64,000 bases of DNA from Shinella zoogloeoides (GCF_022682305.1 NZ_CP093528.1:372001-436000), one strand, 5' to 3'. Positions 10,353 to 18,886 are shown, counted from the stretch's first letter. Notes: generated from the letters alone by a model not told the origin. A program made the numbers and translations.

Positions 10353-10904
10353 GTGGCAATTTCTCCCCCCAGCGACCTGGTGCTGGATGTCGTGCGCGCC
10401 GCCGACCCGACGCAGGTTCAGGAAGCGCAAGCCAAGCTGAAATCGAACCGCGCCGCTTTCGAGGCGACCAGCCTTGCCGAGGCGGGCGCCGGTTTCCAGG
10501 CCGCCGTCGGCATTCTCAATCGCAATTCGGTCACCACCCATGCCGCCGCCGAAGGCGTCAGCGCGGTCGGCGGCAAGGCCATCCCGGAACATCTTCGCAA
10601 GTTCGAGACGATGGTGCTGCAGAACTTCGTGAAATCGATGCTGCCCGCCGAGAGCGAGGAAACCTACGGCAAGGGCACGGCCGGCGAGATGTGGCGCGGC
10701 ATGATGGCCGACCAGCTCGGCGAGGTGCTCTCCAAGGGTGGCGGCATCGGCATTGCCGAGAGCCTCGCCAAGAAGAGCGGCGCCGGCGCCGATCCCAAGG
10801 AAAAGGATGTCGACCGTGTCGCAGCTGGCATGGTGCAGTCGATGCAGCGTGAGGCCTTCGCGGACCTGACGCCCGGCATCAAGGAACACGACAAGAAAGC
10901 ATAA
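10353..10904 (+). CDS. FlgJ-type rod-binding protein (no muramidase domain)
   Basis: A 183-residue protein starting with GTG. It carries the rod-binding domain of FlgJ at residues ~75-145: HLRKFETMVLQNFVKSMLP, then EMWRGMMADQLGEVLSKGGGIGIAESL. Enteric FlgJ has an added peptidoglycan hydrolase domain; here that is absent, so wall cutting must come from another protein, perhaps the transglycosylase at the left edge. The role would be to cap the growing rod. The N-terminal ~70 residues are not recognised. It lies 262 bases after the coiled-coil gene; that gap (10091-10352) holds no gene I would support. Confidence 0.78.
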   Translation: MAISPPSDLVLDVVRAADPTQVQEAQAKLKSNRAAFEATSLAEAGAGFQAAVGILNRNSVTTHAAAEGVSAVGGKAIPEHLRKFETMVLQNFVKSMLPAESEETYGKGTAGEMWRGMMADQLGEVLSKGGGIGIAESLAKKSGAGADPKEKDVDRVAAGMVQSMQREAFADLTPGIKEHDKKA

Positions 10905-10919
10905 GCGGAGAAGAGAACA

Positions 10920-11288
10920 ATGGAACAGGCGAACAACGAACTCCGGATCCGCACCGTCCTTGGCCGGCTCGAGACGATCATCGACAATGAGAACGACAAT
11001 ATCGGCAGCGATCCCGAATTCGACCTGCCCACCTCCAACGCGCACAAGAGCCGCTGCCTCTACGAGCTGGCCATGTTGACGCGCGACGTACGGCCGGACG
11101 AGGTTCCGCCGACCTTCTCCACGCAACTCGGCCGCGTGCGGGAAAAGCTCGCCGTCAATGCCCAGCGCGTCTCGGCGCATCTGGAAGCCGTGCGCGAGGT
11201 CGTCAGCATCCTGAAGAACGCCGTGCAGGACCTCGAGGCTGACGGTACCTATTCGCAGGAACAGTTCCGCCTGGGCTACGGCACATGA
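10920..11288 (+). CDS. FlgN-like flagellar accessory protein
   Basis: A 122-residue helical soluble protein 15 bases after the rod-binding protein, with a GGAGAAG ribosome site. It has two predicted long helices (residues ~5-25 and ~62-105) and no membrane segment. Size, helical content and position suggest the FlgN family, the export chaperone for FlgK and FlgL, both encoded in this operon. I do not see a decisive motif, so the assignment is tentative. Its end overlaps the next gene by four bases (ATGA). Confidence 0.5.
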   Translation: MEQANNELRIRTVLGRLETIIDNENDNIGSDPEFDLPTSNAHKSRCLYELAMLTRDVRPDEVPPTFSTQLGRVREKLAVNAQRVSAHLEAVREVVSILKNAVQDLEADGTYSQEQFRLGYGT

Positions 11289-11815
11289 TCAAGCTCATCG
11301 GCACCGGTGTCTGGGTTCTCGCCATCACGCTCGCTTCGGTCTATTTCTCGCTGAAGATGGCCTCGGCCCCCAAGGTGGACACCGCCGCGGCCGAGCGCGA
11401 GGCGGCGATGGAATTCGTCAGCGGCTATACGACCACCCTCCCGGTGATCGGGGAGGGCGGCGTCAACGGCTATCTCCTCACCAAGCTCGCCTACAAGGCC
11501 AACAAGGACCTGGCGGCCAAGCAGGTGGTGCCGCTGCCGCAGATGATCACCGACGAACTCTACACGCTGCTTGTCGGCCAGAAGATGATCGACGTGGCCA
11601 ATGCCGGCAGCTTCGATCTCGAAGCCTTTCGGGGTATCGTGAAAGAAGGGCTGAACCGCCGTTTCGGCGAGGAAGTCATTGCCGAAGTCTATGTCGAGCA
11701 GATCGACTATCTCACGACCGCGTCGGTGGAAAATCCGCCGCCGAGAAAGGGCGTGACGCTGCTGAAGGGTGAGGTCCCGGCCGTTGAGACCGAGGCGAAG
11801 AACAGCGGGCACTGA
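11285..11815 (+). CDS. Membrane-anchored periplasmic protein, FliL-like
   Basis: A 176-residue protein with a single N-terminal membrane anchor (residues ~5-24) and a ~150-residue periplasmic part. It overlaps the FlgN-like gene by four bases, so it is translated with the flagellar group. The topology and a late segment EEVIAEVYVEQIDYL resemble FliL, which sits round the stator, but similarity is weak and FliL is usually encoded elsewhere in rhizobia. It could equally be an uncharacterised rhizobial flagellar accessory. It is the last gene of the cluster; a terminator hairpin follows at 11841. Confidence 0.5.
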   Translation: MIKLIGTGVWVLAITLASVYFSLKMASAPKVDTAAAEREAAMEFVSGYTTTLPVIGEGGVNGYLLTKLAYKANKDLAAKQVVPLPQMITDELYTLLVGQKMIDVANAGSFDLEAFRGIVKEGLNRRFGEEVIAEVYVEQIDYLTTASVENPPPRKGVTLLKGEVPAVETEAKNSGH

Positions 11816-11840
11816 CGGCGCGCGAAGGGGACGATTTCGG

Positions 11841-11869
11841 AAGGCCGGCCGCTAGAGCGAGCCGGCCTT
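11841..11869. terminator. Bidirectional hairpin terminator, end of flagellar cluster
   Basis: Nine-base perfect stem AAGGCCGGC (11841-11849) pairing with GCCGGCCTT (11861-11869), with an 11-base loop and short T/A tracts on either side. It lies after the last flagellar gene and overlaps the end of the convergent glycosyltransferase gene, so it could stop transcription from both sides. Confidence 0.7.
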
Positions 11870-12640
11870 TGCCGTTGCGGCCGATCCCCGCGTGGCGGAA
11901 ACGCTCGACAGCCTGTAGCGCAGGATATGATAGAGGAAGAGCGGGGCGGCGAGGTTCGGTGCCCGCATGAAGCGGGAAAGGCCTGCAAGGCGGCGCCGGC
12001 GCACGCCGACCGGCGCACGGGGAACCCCGGCGGTGAGCGTGGCGAACAGACCGCGAACGCTCAGCACGAGGCGTGCATGGCCGGGGCCGACATGCCGGTC
12101 GATCCAGGTTTCCTGCGCCGGGCTGTCCATGGCGACGATCAGGATATCCGCCTTGGCCGCGCGCACGCGCTCCATGACCTCGTCGGATTGGGCCGGCGCG
12201 AAGCCGCCGTCGGCGATGGGGAGAATATCGTGCCAGGGCGCATGACGGCGCAGCGTCTCTACGGCCTGCCCGAGCGTTGCCGCGTCGCCGCCGACCAGCG
12301 CGACGCGCATCGGCCGGGCCATATAGGTCAGGAGCGCGGGCACGAAGGATGCGCCGCTCATATTGGCCGGGAAGCTGCGGCCATGGAACAGCCGGGAAGC
12401 GATGTCGACGCCTTCTCCATCCGGCAGGACGATCTGACGCTGCAGCACTGCCCGGTACTCCGCGTCGCGCACCATCCGGTTGCCGTTCTCCGCGTCGAGA
12501 AACGTGATGACGCTCTGCCCGAAGGGCATGCCGGCGACCTCTTCGGCAAAGGTGAAGGCATCCGCCCAGCCGAGATCGCACACCGGCAGACCGAGAATAT
12601 CCCGTTGCGAGGCGATGATGTTGCCCGACACGAATGCCAT
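11852..12640 (-). CDS. WecG/TagA/CpsF-family glycosyltransferase
   Basis: A 262-residue GT26-family enzyme. Family segments are visible: VITFLDAENGNRMVRDAEY at residues ~45-63, PDGEGVDIASRL at ~74-85, and the VAMDSPAQETWI motif at ~168-179. Members transfer a UDP-linked sugar (ManNAc or similar) to a lipid-linked acceptor for surface polysaccharide. It is convergent with the flagellar cluster. Whether it serves exopolysaccharide or glycosylation of surface structures cannot be told here, as no other polysaccharide genes are nearby. The ATG follows an AGGAAGGAA ribosome site. Confidence 0.85.
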   Translation of the reverse strand: MAFVSGNIIASQRDILGLPVCDLGWADAFTFAEEVAGMPFGQSVITFLDAENGNRMVRDAEYRAVLQRQIVLPDGEGVDIASRLFHGRSFPANMSGASFVPALLTYMARPMRVALVGGDAATLGQAVETLRRHAPWHDILPIADGGFAPAQSDEVMERVRAAKADILIVAMDSPAQETWIDRHVGPGHARLVLSVRGLFATLTAGVPRAPVGVRRRRLAGLSRFMRAPNLAAPLFLYHILRYRLSSVSATRGSAATAKAGSL

Positions 12641-12958
12641 ATGCGTTCCTTCCTGCCACTTTCGCCTTCTCCTCTAGCAGGATGGGTTGAAAAGCCGTTT
12701 AAGGATTTCGAGAAAAAGTGAGCGCTGATGTTCACCTCCTGGTAACCATGGAGGCAAGGGTTTGAAGACGCTCGGGAATCTCCACTCCTGCCCCGCTTTT
12801 CCGCATGTGGTCCGGCGAAATCGTCAAAGGCGGGGCGTTGGCTCTTCCCAATCGTTCGACTTGAATTTATGCGTTTTCGACAGCATAGGGCGTTGAGAGG
12901 CCATCCCGCCGCGCGCTCGCCCCACTAGACTGGGCGCAATTCATCCAGGGAGAGTTAT
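12641..12958. promoter_or_regulatory. Intergenic region between divergent glycosyltransferase and folD
   Basis: 318 bases with no gene I can support. It should contain the promoters of both divergent genes. A GGGAGAG ribosome site at its right end serves the GTG of folD. I found no clear operator or RNA structure. Confidence 0.5.
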
Positions 12959-13858
12959 GTGACCACCATTATCGATGGGAAGCAGGTTGCCGCTTCCGTG
13001 ATTGACACCGTGAAGTCCGCCACCGCCGCCCTGGAAAAGGATGCCGGCATCAAGCCGGGCCTCGCCGTCGTCATCGTCGGCAACGATCCGGCAAGCCATG
13101 CCTATGTCTCCGCCAAGGGCCGCATGGCCAAGGAATGCGGCTTCAACTCCATCCAGCACACGCTGCCGGAGCAGACGACGCAGGAGGAGCTTGCCCGCCT
13201 CGTCGAGACGCTGAATGGCGATGAGAGCATCCACGGCATCCTCGTGCAGCTTCCCCTGCCGAAACACCTGAATTCCGAGCCGATCATCCAGTCGATCCGG
13301 CCGGAAAAGGATGTCGACGGCCTGCACGTCGTCAATGCCGGCAAGGTCGCGACCGGCGATCTCGACGGTGGTCTCGTCTCCTGCACGCCGGCCGGGGCCA
13401 TGGTCTTCGTGCGCCGCGTCCATGGCGAGGACCTGTCCGGCCTCAATGCCGTGGTGATCGGCCGCTCCAACCTCTTCGGCAAGCCGATGTCGGCCCTGTT
13501 GCTCGCCGCCAACGCGACGGTCACGACCGCTCACTCGCGCACGAAGGACCTTCCCGCCGTCTGCCGCAATGCCGATATCCTCGTTGCCGCGGTCGGCCGC
13601 CCGGAAATGGTCAAGGCCGACTGGGTGAAGCCCGGTGCGACCGTCATCGACGTCGGCATCAACCGTGTCGCCGCTCCGGAAAAGGGCGAGGGCAAGTCCC
13701 GCCTCGTCGGCGACGTCGCCTTTGAGGAATGCGCGAAGGTCGCGGGCGTCATCACCCCGGTTCCCGGTGGCGTGGGTCCGATGACCATCGCCATGCTGAT
13801 GGCCAATACGGTCATTGCCGCCTGCCGCAAGGCCGGCAGGATACCGCCGAAGTTCTGA
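12959..13858 (+). CDS. folD: FolD, methylene-THF dehydrogenase / methenyl-THF cyclohydrolase
   Basis: A 299-residue bifunctional enzyme that interconverts 5,10-methylene-THF and 10-formyl-THF with NADP, supplying one-carbon units for purines and formyl-Met. Signatures: [18 protein letters not shown] (residues ~40-57, including the family Tyr and Lys), [17 protein letters not shown] at the NADP fold (~165-181), and the [12 protein letters not shown] motif near 273. The start is GTG at 12959; ATG at 12957 would hit TGA at once. It ends in a strong terminator. Confidence 0.96.
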   Translation: MTTIIDGKQVAASVIDTVKSATAALEKDAGIKPGLAVVIVGNDPASHAYVSAKGRMAKECGFNSIQHTLPEQTTQEELARLVETLNGDESIHGILVQLPLPKHLNSEPIIQSIRPEKDVDGLHVVNAGKVATGDLDGGLVSCTPAGAMVFVRRVHGEDLSGLNAVVIGRSNLFGKPMSALLLAANATVTTAHSRTKDLPAVCRNADILVAAVGRPEMVKADWVKPGATVIDVGINRVAAPEKGEGKSRLVGDVAFEECAKVAGVITPVPGGVGPMTIAMLMANTVIAACRKAGRIPPKF

Positions 13859-13875
13859 ACGATCGACAATATGCG

Positions 13876-13899
13876 AAGGCGCCCTGCGGGGCGCCTTTT
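13876..13899. terminator. Rho-independent terminator after folD, shared with aglR
   Basis: Stem AAGGCGCCC (13876-13884) with GGGCGCCTT (13889-13897), four-base loop, ending in TTTT. It lies between convergent folD and aglR, and the left side offers AA for the opposite direction. Confidence 0.85.
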
Positions 13900-14924
13900 C
13901 ATTTGCCCGGCGCAGGTCCCGTCGAGGCGCGCACGATGAGGTCTGCCTTCCACAATTCCTGCTGCGGCAGCGTCTCCAGTTGCAGGATGCCGGCGATGAG
14001 GCGGCGGGCGATGCGCTGGCCGGCGGCGCGCAGCGACGAACGCGTCGTCGTCAGCGGCACCATGAAGTTCTCCGGTTTCAGCATCGGCAGCACGTCGTCG
14101 TGGGCGATCAGCGAGATATCCGAGCCGAGCTTCAGCCCCGCCTGGCCGATGGCACGTACCGCACCGAGCGCCAGCACGGTGCTGGAACACAGCACCGCCG
14201 TCGGCGGTGTGTCGAGCTGGAGAAAGCGCTCCATGGCGCGAAAGCCGTGCTCGTCCGTCATCTGCGAATGGTGCACGCAATCCTCGCGCAGTTCGAGGCC
14301 GTGTTCGGCAAGCGCGCGCACGGTGCCCTTCTTCCGGCGGATCGCGAAGGTCAGGTGCTCGGGACCGTTGAGAAGCGCGAAACGCCGGTGGCCGAGCTGC
14401 GCCAGCAGGCGGGCAGCGTCGTAGAAGGCGCCGGTATTGTCGATGTCCACGAAGGGATAATCCGTCGGCACGCCGATCGAGCGGCCATGCACCACGAAGG
14501 GTGTCTTCAGCGATTTCAGCATGGCGATGCGCGGGTCCTTCTCGCGCATATAGGCAAGGAAAAGCGCATCCACATTGCCGCTCGCCACCAGCCGCCGGCA
14601 GGTCGCGGCCTCGTCGTCCGGGTGGCTCGGATTGATGACGAAATGGAAATCGTGCTTGACCGCCTCGTCGCCGAGGCCGGCCAGGAACTCGCCGAAATGC
14701 ACGTCGGACTCGATGCCGTCGGCCATCGGCATGACGAGGCCGATCGAGCCGGCCCGACCGGTCGCAAGGCGCTGGGCGGCGCGGTTCGGCCGGTATCCCG
14801 TCTCCCGGACGGCGTCGAGCACGCGCTGGCGTGTCTCGGCGTTCACCTCCGGATAGCCGTTCAAAGCCCTGCTCACGGTTGTCTGCGAGAGGCCCAGCAA
14901 TTGCGATAACTGCTTGAGATTCAC
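13899..14924 (-). CDS. aglR: AglR, LacI-family repressor of the alpha-glucoside operon
   Basis: A 341-residue LacI/GalR regulator. The N-terminal helix-turn-helix covers residues 3-~55 (LSQLLGLSQTTVSRALNG, then the hinge-helix region around GYRPNRAAQRLATG). The rest is the periplasmic-binding-like ligand domain. It is transcribed away from aglE, and the 309-base region between carries three palindromes of the LacI type. That arrangement and the operon next door identify it as AglR, which in S. meliloti controls agl genes. The start is GTG (14924); the ATG two bases earlier is followed at once by a stop. Confidence 0.88.
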   Translation of the reverse strand: MNLKQLSQLLGLSQTTVSRALNGYPEVNAETRQRVLDAVRETGYRPNRAAQRLATGRAGSIGLVMPMADGIESDVHFGEFLAGLGDEAVKHDFHFVINPSHPDDEAATCRRLVASGNVDALFLAYMREKDPRIAMLKSLKTPFVVHGRSIGVPTDYPFVDIDNTGAFYDAARLLAQLGHRRFALLNGPEHLTFAIRRKKGTVRALAEHGLELREDCVHHSQMTDEHGFRAMERFLQLDTPPTAVLCSSTVLALGAVRAIGQAGLKLGSDISLIAHDDVLPMLKPENFMVPLTTTRSSLRAAGQRIARRLIAGILQLETLPQQELWKADLIVRASTGPAPGK

Positions 14925-14948
14925 ATGCTTAGCTTTCTTGAAAGACCA

Positions 14949-14958
14949 AAAGCGCTTT
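14949..14958. promoter_or_regulatory. AglR operator 1
   Basis: Perfect ten-base palindrome AAAGCGCTTT within CCAAAAGCGCTTTGG, 25 bases upstream of the aglR start. The central CG and these arms are typical of LacI-family operators. It probably mediates autoregulation of aglR; this is inference. Confidence 0.7.
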
Positions 14959-14991
14959 GGATATTATCCATTTTATCCCCGATTGTGCCCC

Positions 14992-15001
14992 AAAGCGCTT
15001 C
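14992..15001. promoter_or_regulatory. AglR operator 2 (one mismatch)
   Basis: AAAGCGCTTC, one base off the palindrome seen at 14949 and 15157. Its centre lies 43 bases from that of operator 1, about four helical turns, so bound dimers would face the same side of the DNA. Confidence 0.65.
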
Positions 15002-15155
15002 GGTATCTAACATCAGCCAATCCCGCAGGAAAAGCGGGATTTAGTCATTTTGCGGCGCAAAAATACGCTGCGCTGCGTCAGAAGCGCCATTGCTGCCTGC
15101 AAATGATTCGTGGGGTCTTGACGAAGGCAAGGTGGAAGTGGGATGAAGAGAAATC

Positions 15156-15167
15156 CAAAGCGCTTTG
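15156..15167. promoter_or_regulatory. AglR operator 3, aglE-proximal
   Basis: Perfect twelve-base palindrome CAAAGCGCTTTG, 66 bases before the aglE start, where it could overlap the aglEFGAK promoter or early transcript. It is the most symmetrical of the three sites. Confidence 0.75.
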
Positions 15168-15233
15168 AATTTTGGCTAGGGAAGAGACCGCCCGCTCCGG
15201 GAGAGAGCGGGTTTGCTATGGGAGGCAAATCAG

Positions 15234-16592
15234 GTGAAAAAGACATTGTTGATGACGGCTGCGCTCGCTCTGTTCATGGCGGGCGGCGCTATTGCTGCCG
15301 ACTTGAAGTTCAAGCCGGGCGAGGATTCCAAGTTCAACTGGCAGAGCTTCGAGGACTTCAAGAAGGGCCACGACCTCAAGGGCCAGACGTTGACCATCTT
15401 CGGCCCCTGGCGCGGTGAGGACGAAGCCCTCTTCAAGAATGTCTATGCCTATTTCGTCGAGGCGACGGGCGTCGAACTGAAATACTCCTCTTCCGAGAAC
15501 TATGAGCAGCAGATCGTCATCGACACGCAGGCCGGCAGCCCGCCGGACGTCGCCATCCTGCCGCAGCCGGGCCTGATCGCCGACCTTGCCTCCAAGGGTT
15601 ATCTGACGCCGCTCGGCGACGAGACCAAGCAGTGGCTTCTCGACAACTACGCCGCCGGCCAGTCCTGGGTCGATCTTTCGACCTACAAGGGCAAGGACGG
15701 TAATGCCGCGCTCTATGCCTTCCCGTACAAGATCGACGTGAAGTCGCTCGTCTGGTACGTGCCGGAGAACTTCGAGGACGCCGGCTACGAAGTGCCGAAG
15801 ACCATGGAGGAGCTGAAGGCGCTGACGGAGAAGATCGTCGCCGACGGCGGCACGCCCTGGTGCATCGGCCTCGGTTCGGGCGGCGCGACCGGCTGGCCGG
15901 CGACGGACTGGGTCGAAGACCTGATGCTACGCACGCAGACGCCCGAGACCTACGACAAGTGGGTGACGAACGAGATCCCCTTCACCGATGCCGCCGTGGT
16001 CGGCGCGCTGGATGAATTCGGCTGGTTCGCCAAGAACGACAAGTTCGTCGATGGCGGCGCGGCGGCCGTTGCCTCCACCGATTTCCGCGACAGCCCGAAG
16101 GGCCTCTTCGCCTCGCCGCCGAAGTGCTACCTGCACCACCAGGCCTCGTTCATCCCGTCCTTCTTCCCGGAAGGCACGGTCGTCGGCGAGGATGCGGACT
16201 TCTTCTACATGCCGCCCTATGCCAGCAAGCCGGAACTCGGCAATCCTGTCCTCGGCGCGGGCACGCTCGCCATGATCACCAAGGACACCCCGGCCTCGCG
16301 CGCCTTCATCGAATTCCTCAAGACGCCGATCGCCCATGAACTCTGGATGGCGCAGACCAGCTTCCTGACGCCTTTCAAGAGCGCCAACAAGGACGCCTAC
16401 GCCAACGCGCCGATGAAGAAGCAGGGTGAAATCCTGCTGAACTCGACGACCTTCCGCTTCGACGGTTCGGACCTGATGCCGGGCAAGATCGGCGCGGGCG
16501 CGTTCTGGACGGGCATGGTCGACTTCGTCGGCGGCAAGTCCGCGGCCGATGTGGCGGCCGGCGTCCAAAAGGCCTGGGACGCCATCAAGTAA
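15234..16592 (+). CDS. aglE: AglE, alpha-glucoside ABC transporter binding protein
   Basis: A 452-residue periplasmic solute-binding protein (extracellular family 1). Residues 1-~21 are a Sec signal (hydrophobic core LLMTAALALFMAGG, cleavage near AIAA/D). The mature part has the usual two-lobed features (SPPDVAILPQPG; SRAFIEFLKTP). In S. meliloti AglE binds sucrose, maltose and trehalose. I chose GTG at 15234 because GGGAGG (15220-15225) sits eight bases before it; a TTG at 15213 in the same frame has no such site. It is the first gene of the operon, and a hairpin follows before aglF. Confidence 0.92.
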   Translation: MKKTLLMTAALALFMAGGAIAADLKFKPGEDSKFNWQSFEDFKKGHDLKGQTLTIFGPWRGEDEALFKNVYAYFVEATGVELKYSSSENYEQQIVIDTQAGSPPDVAILPQPGLIADLASKGYLTPLGDETKQWLLDNYAAGQSWVDLSTYKGKDGNAALYAFPYKIDVKSLVWYVPENFEDAGYEVPKTMEELKALTEKIVADGGTPWCIGLGSGGATGWPATDWVEDLMLRTQTPETYDKWVTNEIPFTDAAVVGALDEFGWFAKNDKFVDGGAAAVASTDFRDSPKGLFASPPKCYLHHQASFIPSFFPEGTVVGEDADFFYMPPYASKPELGNPVLGAGTLAMITKDTPASRAFIEFLKTPIAHELWMAQTSFLTPFKSANKDAYANAPMKKQGEILLNSTTFRFDGSDLMPGKIGAGAFWTGMVDFVGGKSAADVAAGVQKAWDAIK

Positions 16593-16602
16593 ATCTCTGG
16601 CG

Positions 16603-16630
16603 AACCGGCCGGCATCCGTCGGCCGGTTTT
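16603..16630 (+). terminator. Intra-operon hairpin between aglE and aglF
   Basis: Stem AACCGGCCG (16603-16611) with CGGCCGGTT (16620-16628) followed by TT, an eight-base loop. It lies 10 bases after aglE and 98 before aglF. It probably stops part of the transcription or protects the aglE mRNA end, so the binding protein outnumbers the membrane parts. Confidence 0.7.
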
Positions 16631-16728
16631 CTTACGCATGCGAAAGTGCAGCCGGACCATGCGGTGGGAGCCGCGTGAACGATCGATGCGCCCAAGAGGG
16701 CGGGGTGCATTCCTGGGGAGGGACCGCC

Positions 16729-17739
16729 ATGCAGCAATTGTTATTCGCCATCTTCACGATGGTCGGGGGCGTTCTCGCCTGCGTCGTCTATTTCTTCGGA
16801 ACGAACTGGCTACTCGACAGGATGTTCCCCTCCAAGGGGCTGGCGGGCGCGCAGGCTTCCCGTAATCTTCGGCTTACCAATGCCATCCGTCCCTGGCTGT
16901 TCATGGCGCCCGCGCTCTTCGCGCTCGCCATCTATCTCGTCTATCCGGTCTTCGAGTCCGTGCGGCTTTCCTTCCTCGATCGCTCCGGCCAGCAGTTCGT
17001 CGGCTTCAGCAACTACATCTGGATGTTCGGCGACGGCGAATTCCGCCAGTCGATCTTCAACAATTTCCTCTGGCTCCTTGTGGTCCCGGCGCTCGCCACT
17101 TTCTTCGGCCTGGTGATCGCCGCGCTGACCGACCGCATCTGGTGGGGCAATATCGCAAAGACTCTGATCTTCATGCCGATGGCGATCTCCTTCGTCGGCG
17201 CCGCCGTCATCTGGAAATTCGTCTACGATTTCCGCTCGGAAGGCTCCGAGCAGATCGGCATCCTCAACGCCATCGTCGTCGCCTTCGGCGGCACGCCCGA
17301 GGCCTGGATGACCATTCCCTTCTGGAACAACTTCTTCCTGATGGTCATCCTGATCTGGATCCAGACCGGCTTCGCCATGGTCATCCTGTCCGCGGCCCTG
17401 CGCGGCATTCCGGAAGAGACCATCGAGGCGGCCGTCATCGACGGGGCGAACGGCTTCCAGATCTTCTTCAAGATCATGGTGCCGCAGATCTGGGGCACGA
17501 TCGCCGTCGTCTGGACCACGATCACCATCCTCGTCCTCAAGGTCTTCGACATCGTGCTCGCGATGACCAACGGCCAGTGGCAGACGCAGGTTCTGGCGAA
17601 CCTGATGTTCGACTGGATGTTCCGCGGCGGCGGCGATTTCGGGCGCGGCGCGTCCATCGCCGTCGTCATCATGATCCTCGTCATCCCGATCATGATCTGG
17701 AACATCCGCAACGCCACCAAGGAAATGGAAGGCCACTGA
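16729..17739 (+). CDS. aglF: AglF, alpha-glucoside ABC transporter permease
   Basis: A 336-residue inner-membrane permease of the MalF type. Helices: an extra N-terminal one (residues ~5-27), one near 50-72, then the transport core. The EAA loop is visible as ALRGIPEETIEAAVIDGANGFQIFFKIMVP (residues ~222-251), which docks on the ATPase. The ATG at 16729 is preceded by GGGAGGGA; the frame is open further upstream but without a site. It pairs with AglG, which starts one base after the stop. Confidence 0.93.
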   Translation: MQQLLFAIFTMVGGVLACVVYFFGTNWLLDRMFPSKGLAGAQASRNLRLTNAIRPWLFMAPALFALAIYLVYPVFESVRLSFLDRSGQQFVGFSNYIWMFGDGEFRQSIFNNFLWLLVVPALATFFGLVIAALTDRIWWGNIAKTLIFMPMAISFVGAAVIWKFVYDFRSEGSEQIGILNAIVVAFGGTPEAWMTIPFWNNFFLMVILIWIQTGFAMVILSAALRGIPEETIEAAVIDGANGFQIFFKIMVPQIWGTIAVVWTTITILVLKVFDIVLAMTNGQWQTQVLANLMFDWMFRGGGDFGRGASIAVVIMILVIPIMIWNIRNATKEMEGH

Positions 17740-17740
17740 G

Positions 17741-18886
17741 ATGATCGCTTCGTCCCGTTCGCCGCTCACCATCGCCGTCCATATCTCCGTCCTGCTGCTC
17801 GTCGCGCTGTGGACCCTGCCGACCGCGGGCCTCCTCATCTCCTCGCTGCGCGACAAGGATCAGCTCGCCGTCTCGGGCTGGTGGACGGCGCTTTCCACCT
17901 CCTCGCAGAACCTCACCGGCCGCGCCGCTTCGCCGGAAACGCAGGTCGAGAAGGACGGCAAGTTCGTCATTGCGGGAGACCTCGTGGAAGGCGGCGACGC
18001 CAAGGTCTCCGCCTTCGGCTTCCGCCCGCTGCAACCCGCCGCCTTCGAGGCCGGCAAGCCCGCCGATATCGGCGACGGCCAGACGCTGACCGTCAACGAG
18101 GACGGCAGCTACGAGATCGTCTCACCCACGAAGATGGAAGGCACGCGCGGCCAGCGCATCTTCTACACCGCCTCCGTCCCGCCGCGCTTCACGCTCGACA
18201 ACTATCGCGAAGTGCTGAGCGCCGCCGGCATCGGCTCATCCTTCATCAACTCGCTGACGGTGGCGATCCCCTCGACCATCATCCCCATCCTCGTCGCTGC
18301 CTTCTGCGCCTATGCGCTCGCCTGGATGCCGTTCCCCGGCCGGGCGATCCTCATCGCGGTCATCGTCGGCCTGCTCGTCGTGCCCTTGCAGATGTCGCTG
18401 ATCCCGTTGCTCCGGCTCTATAACGGCGTCGGCGCCTTCCTCGGCGTGCCGGCCAAGACCTATGTCGGCATCTGGCTCGCCCATATGGGCTTCGGCCTGC
18501 CGCTCGCGGTCTATCTCCTGCGCAACTACATGGCCGGCCTGCCGCGCGAGATCATGGAATCCGCCCGCGTCGACGGCGCGTCGGACTTCGATATCTTCGT
18601 GAAGATCATCCTGCCGCTCTCCTTCCCGGCGCTCGCCTCCTTCGCCATCTTCCAGTTCCTGTGGACCTGGAACGACCTGCTCGTCGCCATGGTCTTCCTC
18701 GGCACGGGCAATGACGAACTGGTGCTGACCGGGCGCCTCGTGAACCTGCTCGGCTCGCGCGGCGGCAACTGGGAAATCCTCACGGCCTCCGCCTTCATTA
18801 CCATCGTCGTCCCCCTCATCGTCTTCTTCAGCCTGCAGCGCTATCTCGTGCGCGGCCTGCTGGCGGGTTCGGTCAAGGGCGGCTGA
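17741..18886 (+). CDS. aglG: AglG, alpha-glucoside ABC transporter permease
   Basis: A 381-residue MalG-type permease. After the first helix (residues ~8-31) comes an unusual ~110-residue polar stretch (about 33-150) that should lie in the periplasm, before the standard five-helix core begins near residue 165. The EAA loop is MAGLPREIMESARVDGASDFDIFVKIILP. The insert makes it longer than MalG and may touch AglE or the substrate; that is inference. It starts one base after aglF. Confidence 0.93.
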   Translation: MIASSRSPLTIAVHISVLLLVALWTLPTAGLLISSLRDKDQLAVSGWWTALSTSSQNLTGRAASPETQVEKDGKFVIAGDLVEGGDAKVSAFGFRPLQPAAFEAGKPADIGDGQTLTVNEDGSYEIVSPTKMEGTRGQRIFYTASVPPRFTLDNYREVLSAAGIGSSFINSLTVAIPSTIIPILVAAFCAYALAWMPFPGRAILIAVIVGLLVVPLQMSLIPLLRLYNGVGAFLGVPAKTYVGIWLAHMGFGLPLAVYLLRNYMAGLPREIMESARVDGASDFDIFVKIILPLSFPALASFAIFQFLWTWNDLLVAMVFLGTGNDELVLTGRLVNLLGSRGGNWEILTASAFITIVVPLIVFFSLQRYLVRGLLAGSVKGG

